Origin: Agathobaculum massiliense
Lineage (GTDB): Bacteria; Bacillota; Clostridia; Oscillospirales; Butyricicoccaceae
Assembly (NCBI RefSeq): GCF_900291975.1
Contig: NZ_OMPN01000001.1
Span: forward strand, 1,922,001 to 1,986,000
Length of the DNA stretch: 64,000 bases
Direction of reading: 5' to 3'
The position numbers and the translations under genes were made by a program. The notes under the pieces are model-generated. The model saw only the letters and a program-made list of their open reading frames with translations. It was not told the origin of the DNA and ran no database searches. Shown here piece by piece: positions 22,065 through 30,630 of this stretch (position 1 is its first letter; each line of letters starts with the position of its first letter).

Positions 22065-22807
22065 GATACAACCTGAAAGGCACGATCTGTGCGGACGAGG
22101 ACGCGCCCATCTACCGCTGGTTCGGGCTGGCGGCGGTCAGCCCGTCCGATATCCGGCAGGCGCTTGCGGACAATCCCGCGGGCGAGGAGTTTGTGCTGGA
22201 AATCAACTCGGGCGGCGGCTCGGTGTACGCGGGATTCGAAATGTACTCCCTGCTGCGCGGCGCGACAGTGCCGACGCGCGCCGAGGTGCAGAGCCTTGCC
22301 GGATCGGCGGCGTCCGTCGTGCTGGCGGGTGCGGATGTGGCCGCGGCCAGTCCGGTAGGGCAGGTGATGATCCACCTGCCGAGCACATGGACCGAGGGCA
22401 ATCAGATCGTACACCGCGAGAGCGTGCAGATGCTGGAGGCCGTGACCGGCTCGATCATCGCGGCCTATGAGACCAAGGTCAAGGGCAAGACCAGCCGCGA
22501 CGCGCTGCGCCGCATGATGGACCGCGAGACGTTCCTAACCGCGCAGGAGGCGCTGGACGCCGGACTGCTGGACGAGATCATCGGCGCGGACGCGGGAGCG
22601 CCGGTAAACCCGATGAACGTATTTAACGCTGTGGGCGGCGCGCCGGATATTGAGAAGCTGCGCGCGGCCTACCGTGAGGCGCACGCGGACGGCGGCACGC
22701 CGCCCGCCCCCGAGGAGATGGACAAACCGGTGTCCAATTGGAACACCGCCCGCGCCCGCGCGATCGCGCTGGCCGAGGCTGAAATGGATTTAACCGAACT
22801 GCTGTAA
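22061..22807 (+). CDS. prohead protease, ClpP/S49-like
   Basis: A 248-residue serine protease that matures the capsid. ClpP-fold signatures are visible: LEINSGGGSVYAGFEMYSLL, the nucleophile Ser in LAGSAASVVLAGAD and the catalytic His in VMIHLPSTW. The C-terminal 60 residues form a scaffold-like helical tail. It overlaps the portal stop by 4 bp. Motif copy 4 lies near its 3' end. Confidence 0.92.
   Translation: MRYNLKGTICADEDAPIYRWFGLAAVSPSDIRQALADNPAGEEFVLEINSGGGSVYAGFEMYSLLRGATVPTRAEVQSLAGSAASVVLAGADVAAASPVGQVMIHLPSTWTEGNQIVHRESVQMLEAVTGSIIAAYETKVKGKTSRDALRRMMDRETFLTAQEALDAGLLDEIIGADAGAPVNPMNVFNAVGGAPDIEKLRAAYREAHADGGTPPAPEEMDKPVSNWNTARARAIALAEAEMDLTELL
22730..22746 (+). repeat. 17-bp dispersed motif, copy 4
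   Basis: GTGTCCAATTGGAACAC, inside the prohead protease gene (codons for VSNWNT). Confidence 0.7.
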
Positions 22808-22821
22808 GGAGGATTTACGGA

Positions 22822-24039
22822 ATGAAAAAGAAACTGCTGGACCTGCTGGCCAAGAAAAAGGCCGTGCTGGATAAAATGAAAGCCGCTGACACCGCAAACG
22901 ACCAGACTGCTTTCGATGCGGCGCAGGCCGAGCTTGCGCCCATCGACGCGGAGATCGCGCGCGTTAAGGCAATCATGCACGCTGAAGAGGGGCTGCCGGA
23001 GGGCAACGCAGGCATGGACCCGACGGGCGCGCCGCGCACGCCGGTCAACTCGAACGAGTGCCTCCATGCGTTCTGCGAGTGCATCCGCGCCCAGGCGCGC
23101 GGCGACCGTACCCGCTTTCTCGAAAACGCGGAGATCGTGACGCGCGCGGTGCTAAACGAGGGCGCGCTGACCGAGGGTACCCCTGCGGACGGCGGCCTGA
23201 TCGTGCCGCAGGACATCCAGACCGCGATCAACGAGCGCAAGCGCGCGCTGAACCCGCTTTCCGCGCTGTTCCACGTTGAGACCGTGTCCACCAACACCGG
23301 CTCGCGCGTGTACGACACCCAGCCGACCAAGGGATTTACCAAAGTCGCGGAAATGAGTACCATCTCCCGCGACGACAAGCCCTCGTTCGAGCAGGTGAAG
23401 TATACAGTGGAGGACTACGCGCTGATCGTGCCGGTATCCAACGACCTGCTGAACGACACCGACCAGAACCTGATCGCGTACCTGTCCCGCTGGCTGGCGA
23501 AAAAGGACGTAATCACGGAAAACAATCTGCTGCTGGCGCTGCTGAAGGAGCTGGACGCTGGCGCGACCGCGGTTGCCCCGACCGGCGCGCTCAAATCTAT
23601 CAAGACCATCGTCAACACGCTGCTCGACCCGATGATCGCGTCCGGTGCGTCGTTCCTGACCAACCAGACCGGCTTTAATTTCCTCGACACGTTGGAGGAC
23701 GCGCAGGGCCGCCCGCTGCTGCAGCCCAACCCCGTGCAGCCGAGCCAGTACATGATCGGCGGGCGTGCGGTGCATGTGGTGTCCGACGCGGTGCTGCCGA
23801 ACGCGGACACGCCGACCACGCCGCTCTATGTGGGCGATTTCGCGAGCTTCGGCACGCTGTTCCGCCGCCAGACCATGCAGCTTGACTCCACCACGGTGGG
23901 CGGCAACGCCTGGAACACCAACTCGACCGAGGTACGCGCGATCACGCGTCTGGACGCGGTGACGACCGACGAGGATGCGGTGGCGGCGGCGAAAATCTCG
24001 CTGACCGACCCCGCCAGTGAAGAGGAGGAAAGCCCGTGA
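22822..24039 (+). CDS. major capsid protein, HK97 fold
   Basis: A 405-residue capsid protein. The first 100 residues are a helical delta/scaffold region (KKKLLDLLAKKKAVLDKMKA). The rest has the HK97 pattern GGLIVPQDIQTAI, VSNDLLNDTDQNL and the C-terminal DFASFGTLFRRQTMQLDS. GGAGG precedes ATG 22822. Length fits unprocessed HK97-like capsids; the protease upstream would remove the N-terminal part. Confidence 0.95.
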   Translation: MKKKLLDLLAKKKAVLDKMKAADTANDQTAFDAAQAELAPIDAEIARVKAIMHAEEGLPEGNAGMDPTGAPRTPVNSNECLHAFCECIRAQARGDRTRFLENAEIVTRAVLNEGALTEGTPADGGLIVPQDIQTAINERKRALNPLSALFHVETVSTNTGSRVYDTQPTKGFTKVAEMSTISRDDKPSFEQVKYTVEDYALIVPVSNDLLNDTDQNLIAYLSRWLAKKDVITENNLLLALLKELDAGATAVAPTGALKSIKTIVNTLLDPMIASGASFLTNQTGFNFLDTLEDAQGRPLLQPNPVQPSQYMIGGRAVHVVSDAVLPNADTPTTPLYVGDFASFGTLFRRQTMQLDSTTVGGNAWNTNSTEVRAITRLDAVTTDEDAVAAAKISLTDPASEEEESP

Positions 24040-24374
24040 TTGACAGGGATACTGTGCTGCAGGAGGCGGACGAGCGCCTCGCCGCCTGCAAAAAATACAT
24101 GAAGGTGGACTATGACGAGGACGACGAGCTGATCGCCGGTCTGATGCAGGCGAACGACGCCTATCTGAGCGGCGCGGGCGTGCGGCGGGAGGTAAATCCC
24201 GCCCAGCACGACCTGATCGTGCAGGCCATGACCTTGCAGATGTACGACGCGCGCGGCGTGGACACGCCCCAGCAGGCGCTGGAAACCGTGCCGCCCGTGG
24301 TGCGGCAGATGCTTAACCAGCTTAAAATCCGGTGCAATTACGGAGGTGCGGACGATGGCGGTACAAGCGGGTGA
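24036..24374 (+). CDS. head-tail connector, gp6-like
   Basis: A 112-residue helical adaptor (VLQEADERLAACKKYMKVDY, ELIAGLMQANDAYLSGAGV) of the HK97 gp6/phage QLRG type that sits under the portal. GTG 24036 overlaps the capsid stop (GTGA). It overlaps the next gene by 20 bp. Confidence 0.85.
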   Translation: MIDRDTVLQEADERLAACKKYMKVDYDEDDELIAGLMQANDAYLSGAGVRREVNPAQHDLIVQAMTLQMYDARGVDTPQQALETVPPVVRQMLNQLKIRCNYGGADDGGTSG

Positions 24375-24711
24375 CCTGCGGGAACGGGCGGCCGTGTATC
24401 GGGCCGCACCCGTGACCGACGAGAACAACGAGACCGATTATGCGTACCAGACTCTGCGCACGATATGGGCGAATGTGACGCCCACAAGCGGCCGCACGGA
24501 GAACTTGCCGGGCGAGGCCGAGCGCGCGGAGATCACCCACAAGGTGACCATCCGCGAGGCGTCGCTGCCGGAGATTTGCCGCGGGATGTATTTCGTCGTG
24601 CGCGGCCTGCGGCTGGACGTGTTGTACTGGTATCCCATCTACAACCGGCGCGGCTGGCTGGAGATCTTCTGCCGCATGGTGCAGGGCGAGGTGCAGGCGG
24701 ATGGCGCGTGA
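24355..24711 (+). CDS. head closure protein
   Basis: A 118-residue beta-rich protein: LRERAAVYRAAPVTDENNET, IWANVTPTSGRTENL, RGMYFVVRGLRLDVLYWYPI. This matches phage head-tail adaptors of the SPP1 gp16/HK97 gp8 type. ATG 24355 has GGAGG 8 bases upstream. It overlaps the following gene by 11 bp. Confidence 0.85.
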   Translation: MAVQAGDLRERAAVYRAAPVTDENNETDYAYQTLRTIWANVTPTSGRTENLPGEAERAEITHKVTIREASLPEICRGMYFVVRGLRLDVLYWYPIYNRRGWLEIFCRMVQGEVQADGA

Positions 24712-25123
24712 TGGCATCGACCTGTCCGAGCTGGACGACTACGCGGACTGGGTAGCGAAAATGTCGCGCAACTGGCCGAAAAAAGTCAAAAAAACGATGC
24801 AAAAATCTGGCACGGAATTGAAACGCCGCACGCTGAGGCAGATACGGCTGGTCAATCTGCGCACGATCACCGGCAACTACAAAGCAGGTATTCAGCGGGG
24901 TAAGTATTACCAGAAACAGGGTCAACATTACATTCGCGTTTACTCCAATGCGCCGCATGCCCATCTGATCGAGCAAGGTCATGATGTGGTTAGGGGAGGC
25001 AGGAAAGTAGGCTTTGCGCCTGGCAGAGAAGTATTTGCGAAAGCAGAGGAAGCTTATGAGGACAAGTTCTATCAAAATTGCGAAGAACTGGCGGACGAGG
25101 TGATTGACGAGCTATGCAAATAA
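24701..25123 (+). CDS. HK97-gp10-like tail completion protein
   Basis: A 140-residue protein of the HK97 gp10 family, recognised from KKVKKTMQKSGTELKRRTLR and APHAHLIEQGHDVVRGGRKV. These neck proteins join head and tail. It overlaps both neighbours by about 10 bp. Confidence 0.85.
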   Translation: MARDGIDLSELDDYADWVAKMSRNWPKKVKKTMQKSGTELKRRTLRQIRLVNLRTITGNYKAGIQRGKYYQKQGQHYIRVYSNAPHAHLIEQGHDVVRGGRKVGFAPGREVFAKAEEAYEDKFYQNCEELADEVIDELCK

Positions 25124-25548
25124 AAACCGTTCGCAAGGCATTAGCCGCGCTGGTGAGCAATCTCGCGCCAGGTGTGCAGATCACCAAAACGGATAAAGAA
25201 AAGCCGATTAAACGGCCGTCCTTTAAGATCGACGTGCTGCCGGTGGGCGGCGGCGCGGCCTGCGGCGGGGCGCGCGAGCGCGAGGTGGACGTGGACATCT
25301 GGTATTATCCCAAAGACACGGACCACCCGCGCGACGAGTGCGACGCGGTGGCGGATCAGCTGCTCGCCGCGCTGGACGGGGGCTTTGAGGCGGGCGGCAT
25401 CTGGCTGCCGCTGGACGAGGACGCGAGCTGCGATACCTCGCAGGACGTGCTGGCGTGCCAGTTCAGCGTCTCGTGGGTCGAGACCGCCGCAGAGGAGGGC
25501 GAGCCGATGGAGGAACTTATTTACAACGGGGAGGAGCTGACAACCTGA
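25114..25548 (+). CDS. tail terminator / minor tail protein (DUF6838-like)
   Basis: A 144-residue protein with VRKALAALVSNLAPGVQITK, PSFKIDVLPVGGG, VDVDIWYYPKD and DVLACQFSVSW. The pattern matches tail terminators of PBSX-like phages placed just before the sheath. It overlaps the gp10-like gene by 10 bp. Confidence 0.8.
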   Translation: MQIKTVRKALAALVSNLAPGVQITKTDKEKPIKRPSFKIDVLPVGGGAACGGAREREVDVDIWYYPKDTDHPRDECDAVADQLLAALDGGFEAGGIWLPLDEDASCDTSQDVLACQFSVSWVETAAEEGEPMEELIYNGEELTT

Positions 25549-25549
25549 T

Positions 25550-26647
25550 ATGGCAATTACCATGCCGAAAATCGAGGTCACGTTCCGGCAGCAGGCAACG
25601 AGCCTGATCGCGCGCAGCGCGCGCGGCGTGGCGGTGCTGATCGTCCGAGACGATACCAACAAGACCTTTACCCATAAACAGTACGCAGACCTGTCTGCGC
25701 TGCAGGCGGACGAGGCGCTGTACACGGAGGACAACTACGCGGCGATCGGCGACATGCTGGCGTTCGCGCCGTACCAGAGCCATGTGTTCCGTTTGGACAC
25801 CACCGGCACGCTGGCGGACACGCTGGCCGAGATCGGCCGCACGGTCAAGACGGGATGGCTTGCGGTAGCGGGCCAGTCTGCTGAGGACGGCGCGGCGCTG
25901 GCGAGCTGGGTCAAGGCGCAGGCCGCCAGGAGCCGGAGCTACAAGTGCATCGTACACAACGTGACGCCCCTGCCGGACGATATGCACGTCGTCCATTTTG
26001 TCAACGAGAGCGTCACCTTTGCGGACGCGCGTGGCGAGCAGGACGGCGAGGCATACCTGCCGAGCCTGCTGGCGATCATGGCTGTGTGCAACGTCGAGCG
26101 CGGCTGCACGGGCTACCACTGCTCCAACCTTGCGGCGGTGGAGGAGGTTGCGGACAACGACGCGGCGGTCGGCGCGGGCAAGTTTATCCTGTTTAACGAC
26201 GAGGAGGGCGCGGTGCGCATCGGCCAGGGCATCAACAGCCTGACGACGCTGGACGGCAAAACCAAAACCGAGGACATGCAGTTTATCGAGACCGTTGAGG
26301 CGATGGACCTGATGCGGGACGATATTACCTCGACTTTCCGCGGCACCTACCTCGGCAGCTACCGCAACACGCGGGATAGCCAGATGCTGTTCATCGCGGC
26401 GCTCAACAGCTCGTATTTCCGGCAGCTCGCGGCCGAGAATATCCTCGACCCCGACCACGCCAACGCCGCCGGTATCGACGTGGAAGCGCAGCGCGCCGCG
26501 TGGGTGGCGAGCGGCAAGGCCGAGGCAGCGGACTGGGACGACGATACCGTCAAGGCAACGCCGTTCAAGCGCACGGTGTATCTGGCGGGCGACGTGAAAA
26601 TCCTCGGTAGCATGACCGACCTGATTTTCCCGATCAACCTGTTTTGA
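25550..26647 (+). CDS. contractile tail sheath protein (XkdK-like)
   Basis: A 365-residue sheath subunit, showing the phage has a contractile tail. Supporting parts are MPKIEVTFRQQATSLIARSA at the N terminus, the alpha/beta middle (LAEIGRTVKTGWLAVAG) and the C-terminal FKRTVYLAGDVKILGSMTDL, DLIFPINLF. It is followed by an XkdM-like tube gene, the PBSX order. ATG 25550 has GGGGAGG upstream. Motif copy 5 lies in its first third. Confidence 0.92.
   Translation: MAITMPKIEVTFRQQATSLIARSARGVAVLIVRDDTNKTFTHKQYADLSALQADEALYTEDNYAAIGDMLAFAPYQSHVFRLDTTGTLADTLAEIGRTVKTGWLAVAGQSAEDGAALASWVKAQAARSRSYKCIVHNVTPLPDDMHVVHFVNESVTFADARGEQDGEAYLPSLLAIMAVCNVERGCTGYHCSNLAAVEEVADNDAAVGAGKFILFNDEEGAVRIGQGINSLTTLDGKTKTEDMQFIETVEAMDLMRDDITSTFRGTYLGSYRNTRDSQMLFIAALNSSYFRQLAAENILDPDHANAAGIDVEAQRAAWVASGKAEAADWDDDTVKATPFKRTVYLAGDVKILGSMTDLIFPINLF
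25784..25800 (-). repeat. 17-bp dispersed motif, copy 5
   Basis: Plus strand GTGTTCCGTTTGGACAC; minus strand GTGTCCAAACGGAACAC. It lies inside the sheath gene (codons for VFRLDT). Confidence 0.7.
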
Positions 26648-26660
26648 GGAGGTGTAAGAC

Positions 26661-27089
26661 ATGCCTGATTTTAACCCCAACCGTGTGATGCACGGAAACG
26701 GCGGCACGGCCTGGTGGAACGGCAAAAAGCTGACCACCCTGCAGAGCGTGGAGGCAAAGGTCACCGGCGATTTTGAGGACATAAACGTATGCGGCGACCC
26801 CGCGACCTACCGCATCTATAACGGCTACTCGGGCGAGGGGACGCTCGTGTGGCTCAAGATCGACAGCGACGTGCTGGTGCAGATGGCCGAGGCGTTCCGC
26901 ACGGGCATCATGCCGGAGATCACGGTTATCACGGCGCAAACACAGAAAGGCACGAACAAGGTCGAGCGCGTGGCGTACAGCGATATCACGGTGGATGAGT
27001 TTATGCTCGCCAAGTTCGAGAAAAAGGCCAAGACCGAGCAGGAGGTGCCGTTCAAGTTCGGCAACTTTGAAGTTTTGGAGACATTGTAA
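26661..27089 (+). CDS. tail tube protein (XkdM-like)
   Basis: A 142-residue tube subunit: VMHGNGGTAWWNGKKLTTLQ, SVEAKVTGDFEDINVCGD, YSGEGTLVWLKIDSDVLVQM. This is typical of PBSX XkdM. GGAGG precedes ATG 26661. It follows the sheath by 13 bp. Confidence 0.92.
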   Translation: MPDFNPNRVMHGNGGTAWWNGKKLTTLQSVEAKVTGDFEDINVCGDPATYRIYNGYSGEGTLVWLKIDSDVLVQMAEAFRTGIMPEITVITAQTQKGTNKVERVAYSDITVDEFMLAKFEKKAKTEQEVPFKFGNFEVLETL

Positions 27090-27098
27090 GGAGGACAT

Positions 27099-27715
27099 AT
27101 GGACAAGAAACTGCTGGAGCAGCTCGCGGCGCGGGCCGAGCAGAAAGAAAAGGACCGGCTGGAGGTCAAGGCGTTTTCGGTAGGCGGCGTGGACATGCTG
27201 TTCCACAAGCCCGCGCAGGCCGACCAGCTGGACTATGTCGAGGCGATCAACGAGGCCAGCGGCGCGCGTGATTCGGTTGCGGTGAGCGTTTCCCTGATTT
27301 ATGACTGCTGCCGCGATCTGCAGGACCCAGCGCTGCACGAGGCGCTCGGCGTGACCGACCCTTACGACACGGTGCGCCGCCTGATGGATATCAGGGAGAT
27401 CGACAAGCTGGGCGCGGCGCTGGCGCGGTGGATCGGCCTGCTGCCGGACAGCGGCGAGGAGCAAAGCCGCGCCGAGCAACTGGAGGCCGCCGCAAAAAAC
27501 TGATCGAGCGCGACCCGCTGCTTGACCTTGCGGCGTTTTACGCGCCGCGCGGCATCACGCCCGAGGAGGTTCGGCGCATGAGCCTGGCCGATCGGGCGGT
27601 GCTGCGGGTCGGGCGGGCGCGCTATTACGAGGAAACGCGGCTGGTGACCGCATGGGGCATCGCAACGGCATTCCCCGCGGAGGAGAAAAAGGAGGGCGCG
27701 CATGGCGAAAAATAA
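27099..27715 (+). CDS. tail assembly chaperone with programmed -1 frameshift (XkdN-like)
   Basis: The zero-frame product (27099-27503) is 134 residues, with GGVDMLFHKPAQADQLDYVE typical of XkdN/gpG-type chaperones. Just before its TGA is the slippery heptamer A AAA AAC (27494-27500). A -1 slip continues into a second frame (LIERDPLLDLAAFYAPRGIT ... AWGIATAFPAEEKK) ending at 27715, giving a 205-residue fusion like lambda gpGT. The downstream frame overlaps the tape-measure start by 14 bp. The fusion recruits the tape measure during tail assembly. Confidence 0.88.
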
Positions 27716-29465
27716 GGTCATCAACACCGTCCTCAACCTGCGCGACAACATGTCCGGCGGGCTGCTCAAGGCCGCGCAGAACGCGAAAAAGAGCGGCGCG
27801 AAAATCGATGACAGCATGATCCAGTCCACGCGGAAAGTGATTGCGTTCAAGAACAAGGCGGTTTCCGCGATGCAGGAGTTTGCGAAAAAGTCCGCGCTTG
27901 CGGCGGGCGCGGCGGTGGGCGGCCTTGCCGCCGCCTTTGTGGCGTTGGACGGCGCGACCGAGGAATACCGCGTGGCGCAGGGCAAACTGAACACCGCCTT
28001 TGACGCGGCGGGCTTCTCGGCCGACGCGGCGCGCAAAAGCTACCGCAATTTTTACGCGATCCTGGGCGACACGGACACCGCGGCCGAGGCGAGCCAGCTG
28101 CTCGCCAAGCTCGCGCAGAACGAGCGGGACGTCGGCACCTGGACGCGGATCGCAGCGGGCGTTTCCGGCACATTTGGCGACAGCCTGCCGATCGAGGGGC
28201 TGATCGAGGCGGCCAACGAGACCGCCAAGGTCGGGCAGGTGACCGGCACGCTGGCCGACGCGCTCAACTGGGCGGGCATCCTGGAGGACGATTTTAACGA
28301 GCGTCTCTCCACCTGCGGCTCGGAAGCGGGGCGCAACAAACTGATTATGGACACGCTGGCGCGCACCTACGAGGGCGCGGCGGAGGCGTTCTACCAGAAC
28401 AACCGGCAGGTCGTGGACGCGCGGCGCAATCAGGCGACGCTGAGCGAGATAACCGCAAAGCTGGGCGACGCCTCCGCGACGGCTAAAAACAAGCTGTGGG
28501 AAATGCTCGGCGCGCAGGCGGACGGCAGCATCCGCGCAGGCTCGGCGCTGGAATGGCTGACCGAGAAAGCAGCCGCCTTTTCCGGCTGGGTCGCGGGACT
28601 GGACATGGACGGGCTGGCGGCACAGTTTGACCAGCGGTTCGCAGGTGCAATAGAACGCGCAGGCGATGCGATTGCGTGGTGCAAGGAGAACGGCGATCTG
28701 CTGATCGGCGGGCTGAAACTGCTTGCGGGCGCGTTTGTGCTGGTCAAGGTTGGGCAGTTCAATTCAAGTCTGAAAAACGGCATTTCAACGATCGGCGGCT
28801 TTATTGGCACGATCGCGGGAATGACTACCGCGACTACGGCGCAAGCTGCCGCAACCGGTACGGCCACGGCAGCGCAGCGCGGATTGAATGCGGCATTCAA
28901 AGCTAATCCCATCGGGTTTGTGATCACGTTAGTTGAGGGTTTGATCGCGGTCGGTGTTCTGCTGTACAAGAATTGGGACACGCTTACAAAATGGGCTGGT
29001 AGGCTGTGGGACACGGTGAAAAAGGCGTTTGGCGGCATCCGTGACGCCATTGTCGGCGCGTTTGACAGCGCAAAGGACGCGGTCGGCTCGTTTTTCTCCT
29101 GGTTGGACGATAAGATCGAGAGCGTGCCGCTGCTGGGGCAGCTATATAAGGGCGCGAAAGGCATCGGCTCCTCCTTCCTGAATTGGTTGGACGGCGCGAC
29201 ACGCATCCAGCCGCGCGGCAACGCGCTCGGCACGAGCTACTGGCGCGGCGGCCTGACGCGGGTCAACGAACGCGGCGGCGAGATCATCAGCCTGCCGAAC
29301 GGCACGCAGATCATCCCGCACGACGTATCCGTGCGCAGGGCGGGCGGGCCGCAGGTGACGGTAAACGTCACCGTGGCGGGCAACGTGATCGGCAACCGCC
29401 AGTATGCGGACGAGCTGGGAGAAACCATTGTGCGGAATATCATCCGCGCGTGGGATAACGTATAA
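27702..29465 (+). CDS. tail tape measure protein
   Basis: A 587-residue protein. The N-terminal third is helical (VINTVLNLRDNMSGGLLKAA); the centre has hydrophobic helices (LLIGGLKLLAGAFVLVKVGQ; PIGFVITLVEGLIAVGVLLY); the C terminus has GNALGTSYWRGGLTRVNERG, usual for clostridial tape measures. At about 1.5 angstrom per residue it predicts a short tail near 90 nm. ATG 27702 overlaps the chaperone extension. Confidence 0.93.
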   Translation: MAKNKVINTVLNLRDNMSGGLLKAAQNAKKSGAKIDDSMIQSTRKVIAFKNKAVSAMQEFAKKSALAAGAAVGGLAAAFVALDGATEEYRVAQGKLNTAFDAAGFSADAARKSYRNFYAILGDTDTAAEASQLLAKLAQNERDVGTWTRIAAGVSGTFGDSLPIEGLIEAANETAKVGQVTGTLADALNWAGILEDDFNERLSTCGSEAGRNKLIMDTLARTYEGAAEAFYQNNRQVVDARRNQATLSEITAKLGDASATAKNKLWEMLGAQADGSIRAGSALEWLTEKAAAFSGWVAGLDMDGLAAQFDQRFAGAIERAGDAIAWCKENGDLLIGGLKLLAGAFVLVKVGQFNSSLKNGISTIGGFIGTIAGMTTATTAQAAATGTATAAQRGLNAAFKANPIGFVITLVEGLIAVGVLLYKNWDTLTKWAGRLWDTVKKAFGGIRDAIVGAFDSAKDAVGSFFSWLDDKIESVPLLGQLYKGAKGIGSSFLNWLDGATRIQPRGNALGTSYWRGGLTRVNERGGEIISLPNGTQIIPHDVSVRRAGGPQVTVNVTVAGNVIGNRQYADELGETIVRNIIRAWDNV

Positions 29466-29507
29466 AGCAAAAGCCGCCCCGGGGAGGGGCGGCAGGGGCT
29501 TGCAGGA
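29466..29507 (-). terminator. terminator of the hicAB transcript
   Basis: GCCGCCCC (29473-29480) and GGGGCGGC (29486-29493). Read leftward, the stem is followed by TTTTGC. It lies 15 bp after the hicB stop. Confidence 0.7.
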
Positions 29508-29900
29508 TTATTCGACCTGCAGCTCGCGTTTGAGCGCGGCCTGCAGGACGGCGCTGACGTTCAGATCGGACTGGCGCGCCTTTTCGTCCAGCCAGGCGGG
29601 CAAGGTGACGTTGCGGCGCACCGTGCGGTTATCGTGCGCGCGGCGGTAGGCGTCGAAGTCTACATCGACCAGCGAGGCGATCTCGCCCGGGGCGCATTCC
29701 ACTGCGGACAATGCGGACGGTTCAGGGAGCGGCTGTCCGTCGTCCTGCAGGGTAATGCCCATCAGTCCAATTGCGTCGCGCGCCATGAAGATGGCTTCGG
29801 CCATGTCCTCCCCCTGCGTATTGAGCGGGAAGTCCGGCACGGTGACCATATAGCCGCCCTCTTCGCAAGGCGTGAAGATCACAGGATAGACCTTTTTCAT
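29508..29900 (-). CDS. hicB: HicB-family antitoxin
   Basis: A 130-residue antitoxin. The N-terminal HicB fold (VIFTPCEEGGYMVTVPDFPL, GEDMAEAIFMARDAIGLMGI) binds and neutralises HicA. The C-terminal ribbon-helix-helix (RRNVTLPAWLDEKARQSDLN) should bind the operator at 30145-30167. It is transcribed after hicA on the minus strand, against the phage late genes, and is closed by its own terminator. It is a lysogen-expressed addiction cassette. Confidence 0.92.
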   Translation of the reverse strand: MKKVYPVIFTPCEEGGYMVTVPDFPLNTQGEDMAEAIFMARDAIGLMGITLQDDGQPLPEPSALSAVECAPGEIASLVDVDFDAYRRAHDNRTVRRNVTLPAWLDEKARQSDLNVSAVLQAALKRELQVE

Positions 29901-29947
29901 GTGAAAATTCTCCTTTCAGTATTGCTTCCGGCATATGCGGCGGGGCT

Positions 29948-30121
29948 TTATTTCAGCCCCCGCCGCCTGATGATCGCTTTTGCAACGGCTTCTTTGATTT
30001 CGCGTTGTCGGGAAACCGGCTCGTTATCGGTGCCGTTTGTGTAAATGTCGTGGTTGCCGCCGTCCCGTTTCAGCCACCAGCCGTTACGTTCCAGTAGTTT
30101 TATCAAATCCCGTCTTTTCAT
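29948..30121 (-). CDS. hicA: HicA-family mRNA interferase toxin
   Basis: A 57-residue toxin: RRDLIKLLERNGWWLKRDGG, then NHDIYTNG and VSRQREIKEAVAKAIIR. This is the dsRBD-like HicA fold with the catalytic His in GGNHDIY. ATG 30121 has AAGGAGG 7 bases upstream, an optimal site. It lies 47 bp upstream of hicB, the usual order. The promoter has a perfect palindromic operator, so autoregulation by HicB is expected. Confidence 0.9.
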   Translation of the reverse strand: MKRRDLIKLLERNGWWLKRDGGNHDIYTNGTDNEPVSRQREIKEAVAKAIIRRRGLK

Positions 30122-30143
30122 AAGGTGTCCTCCTTATGATTCT

Positions 30144-30172
30144 ATTATACACATTTAGTGTGTATAAGTCAA
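30144..30172 (-). promoter_or_regulatory. hicAB promoter with palindromic operator
   Basis: On the minus strand, TTGACT (30172-30167) and TATAAT (30149-30144) have a 17-bp spacer. Inside it, TTATACACA (30145-30153) and TGTGTATAA (30159-30167) are perfect 9-bp inverted arms with a 5-bp centre. This is an obvious HicB operator covering the promoter. Confidence 0.85.
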
Positions 30173-30198
30173 GGGATTTTTGAAAGAAGGCGGTAAAT

Positions 30199-30618
30199 AT
30201 TTATAAGGTTATCCTATCATTCAACAACAACGAGGAGGTCATGGTGCTGCCGCATGTGCCGCCGGACTTTCCGCTGCCCGAGCCGGAGCAGCACAACGAA
30301 ACCTATGAGGGCCTGAGCCGCGACTACCGCCGGATCGGCACGCTGGGGCTGCGGCCGTATACATGGGAGAGCATTTTCCCCGTGGGCCGCCGTTACCCGT
30401 TCATGCCGCCGGAGGCGAGCGACAACGGCTGGGACTATGTGGCGTTCTTCCAGCGGGGGCGCGAGCGTAAAATCCCGTTCCGCATGATCGTGCTGGACAG
30501 CGGCGGCGCGTGCCGCCTGAATACGCCTGTCACGGTCGATGCGCTCGACCTCAGCGTGCGGCGCAATGGGGACATTGCGTACAGCATCCGCTGCACCGAG
30601 TACCGGTTTGTCGTGTAA
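30199..30618 (+). CDS. baseplate/tail protein (XkdP-region), likely ATT start
   Basis: Conserved N-terminal residues of this phage family (YKVILSFNNNEEVMVLPHVP) are encoded upstream of the first ATG (30241). In-frame, the only plausible initiation point is ATT 30199, behind AGAAGGCGG; ATG 30241 has GAGGAGG only 2 bases away and would remove the conserved start. With ATT the protein has 139 residues. The rest (ETYEGLSRDYRRIGTLGLRP, WDYVAFFQRGRERKIPFRMI) matches the short tail protein between tape measure and XkdQ. The hicAB moron lies immediately upstream. Confidence 0.7.
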   Translation: MYKVILSFNNNEEVMVLPHVPPDFPLPEPEQHNETYEGLSRDYRRIGTLGLRPYTWESIFPVGRRYPFMPPEASDNGWDYVAFFQRGRERKIPFRMIVLDSGGACRLNTPVTVDALDLSVRRNGDIAYSIRCTEYRFVV

Positions 30619-30630
30619 GGGAGGGACGGC

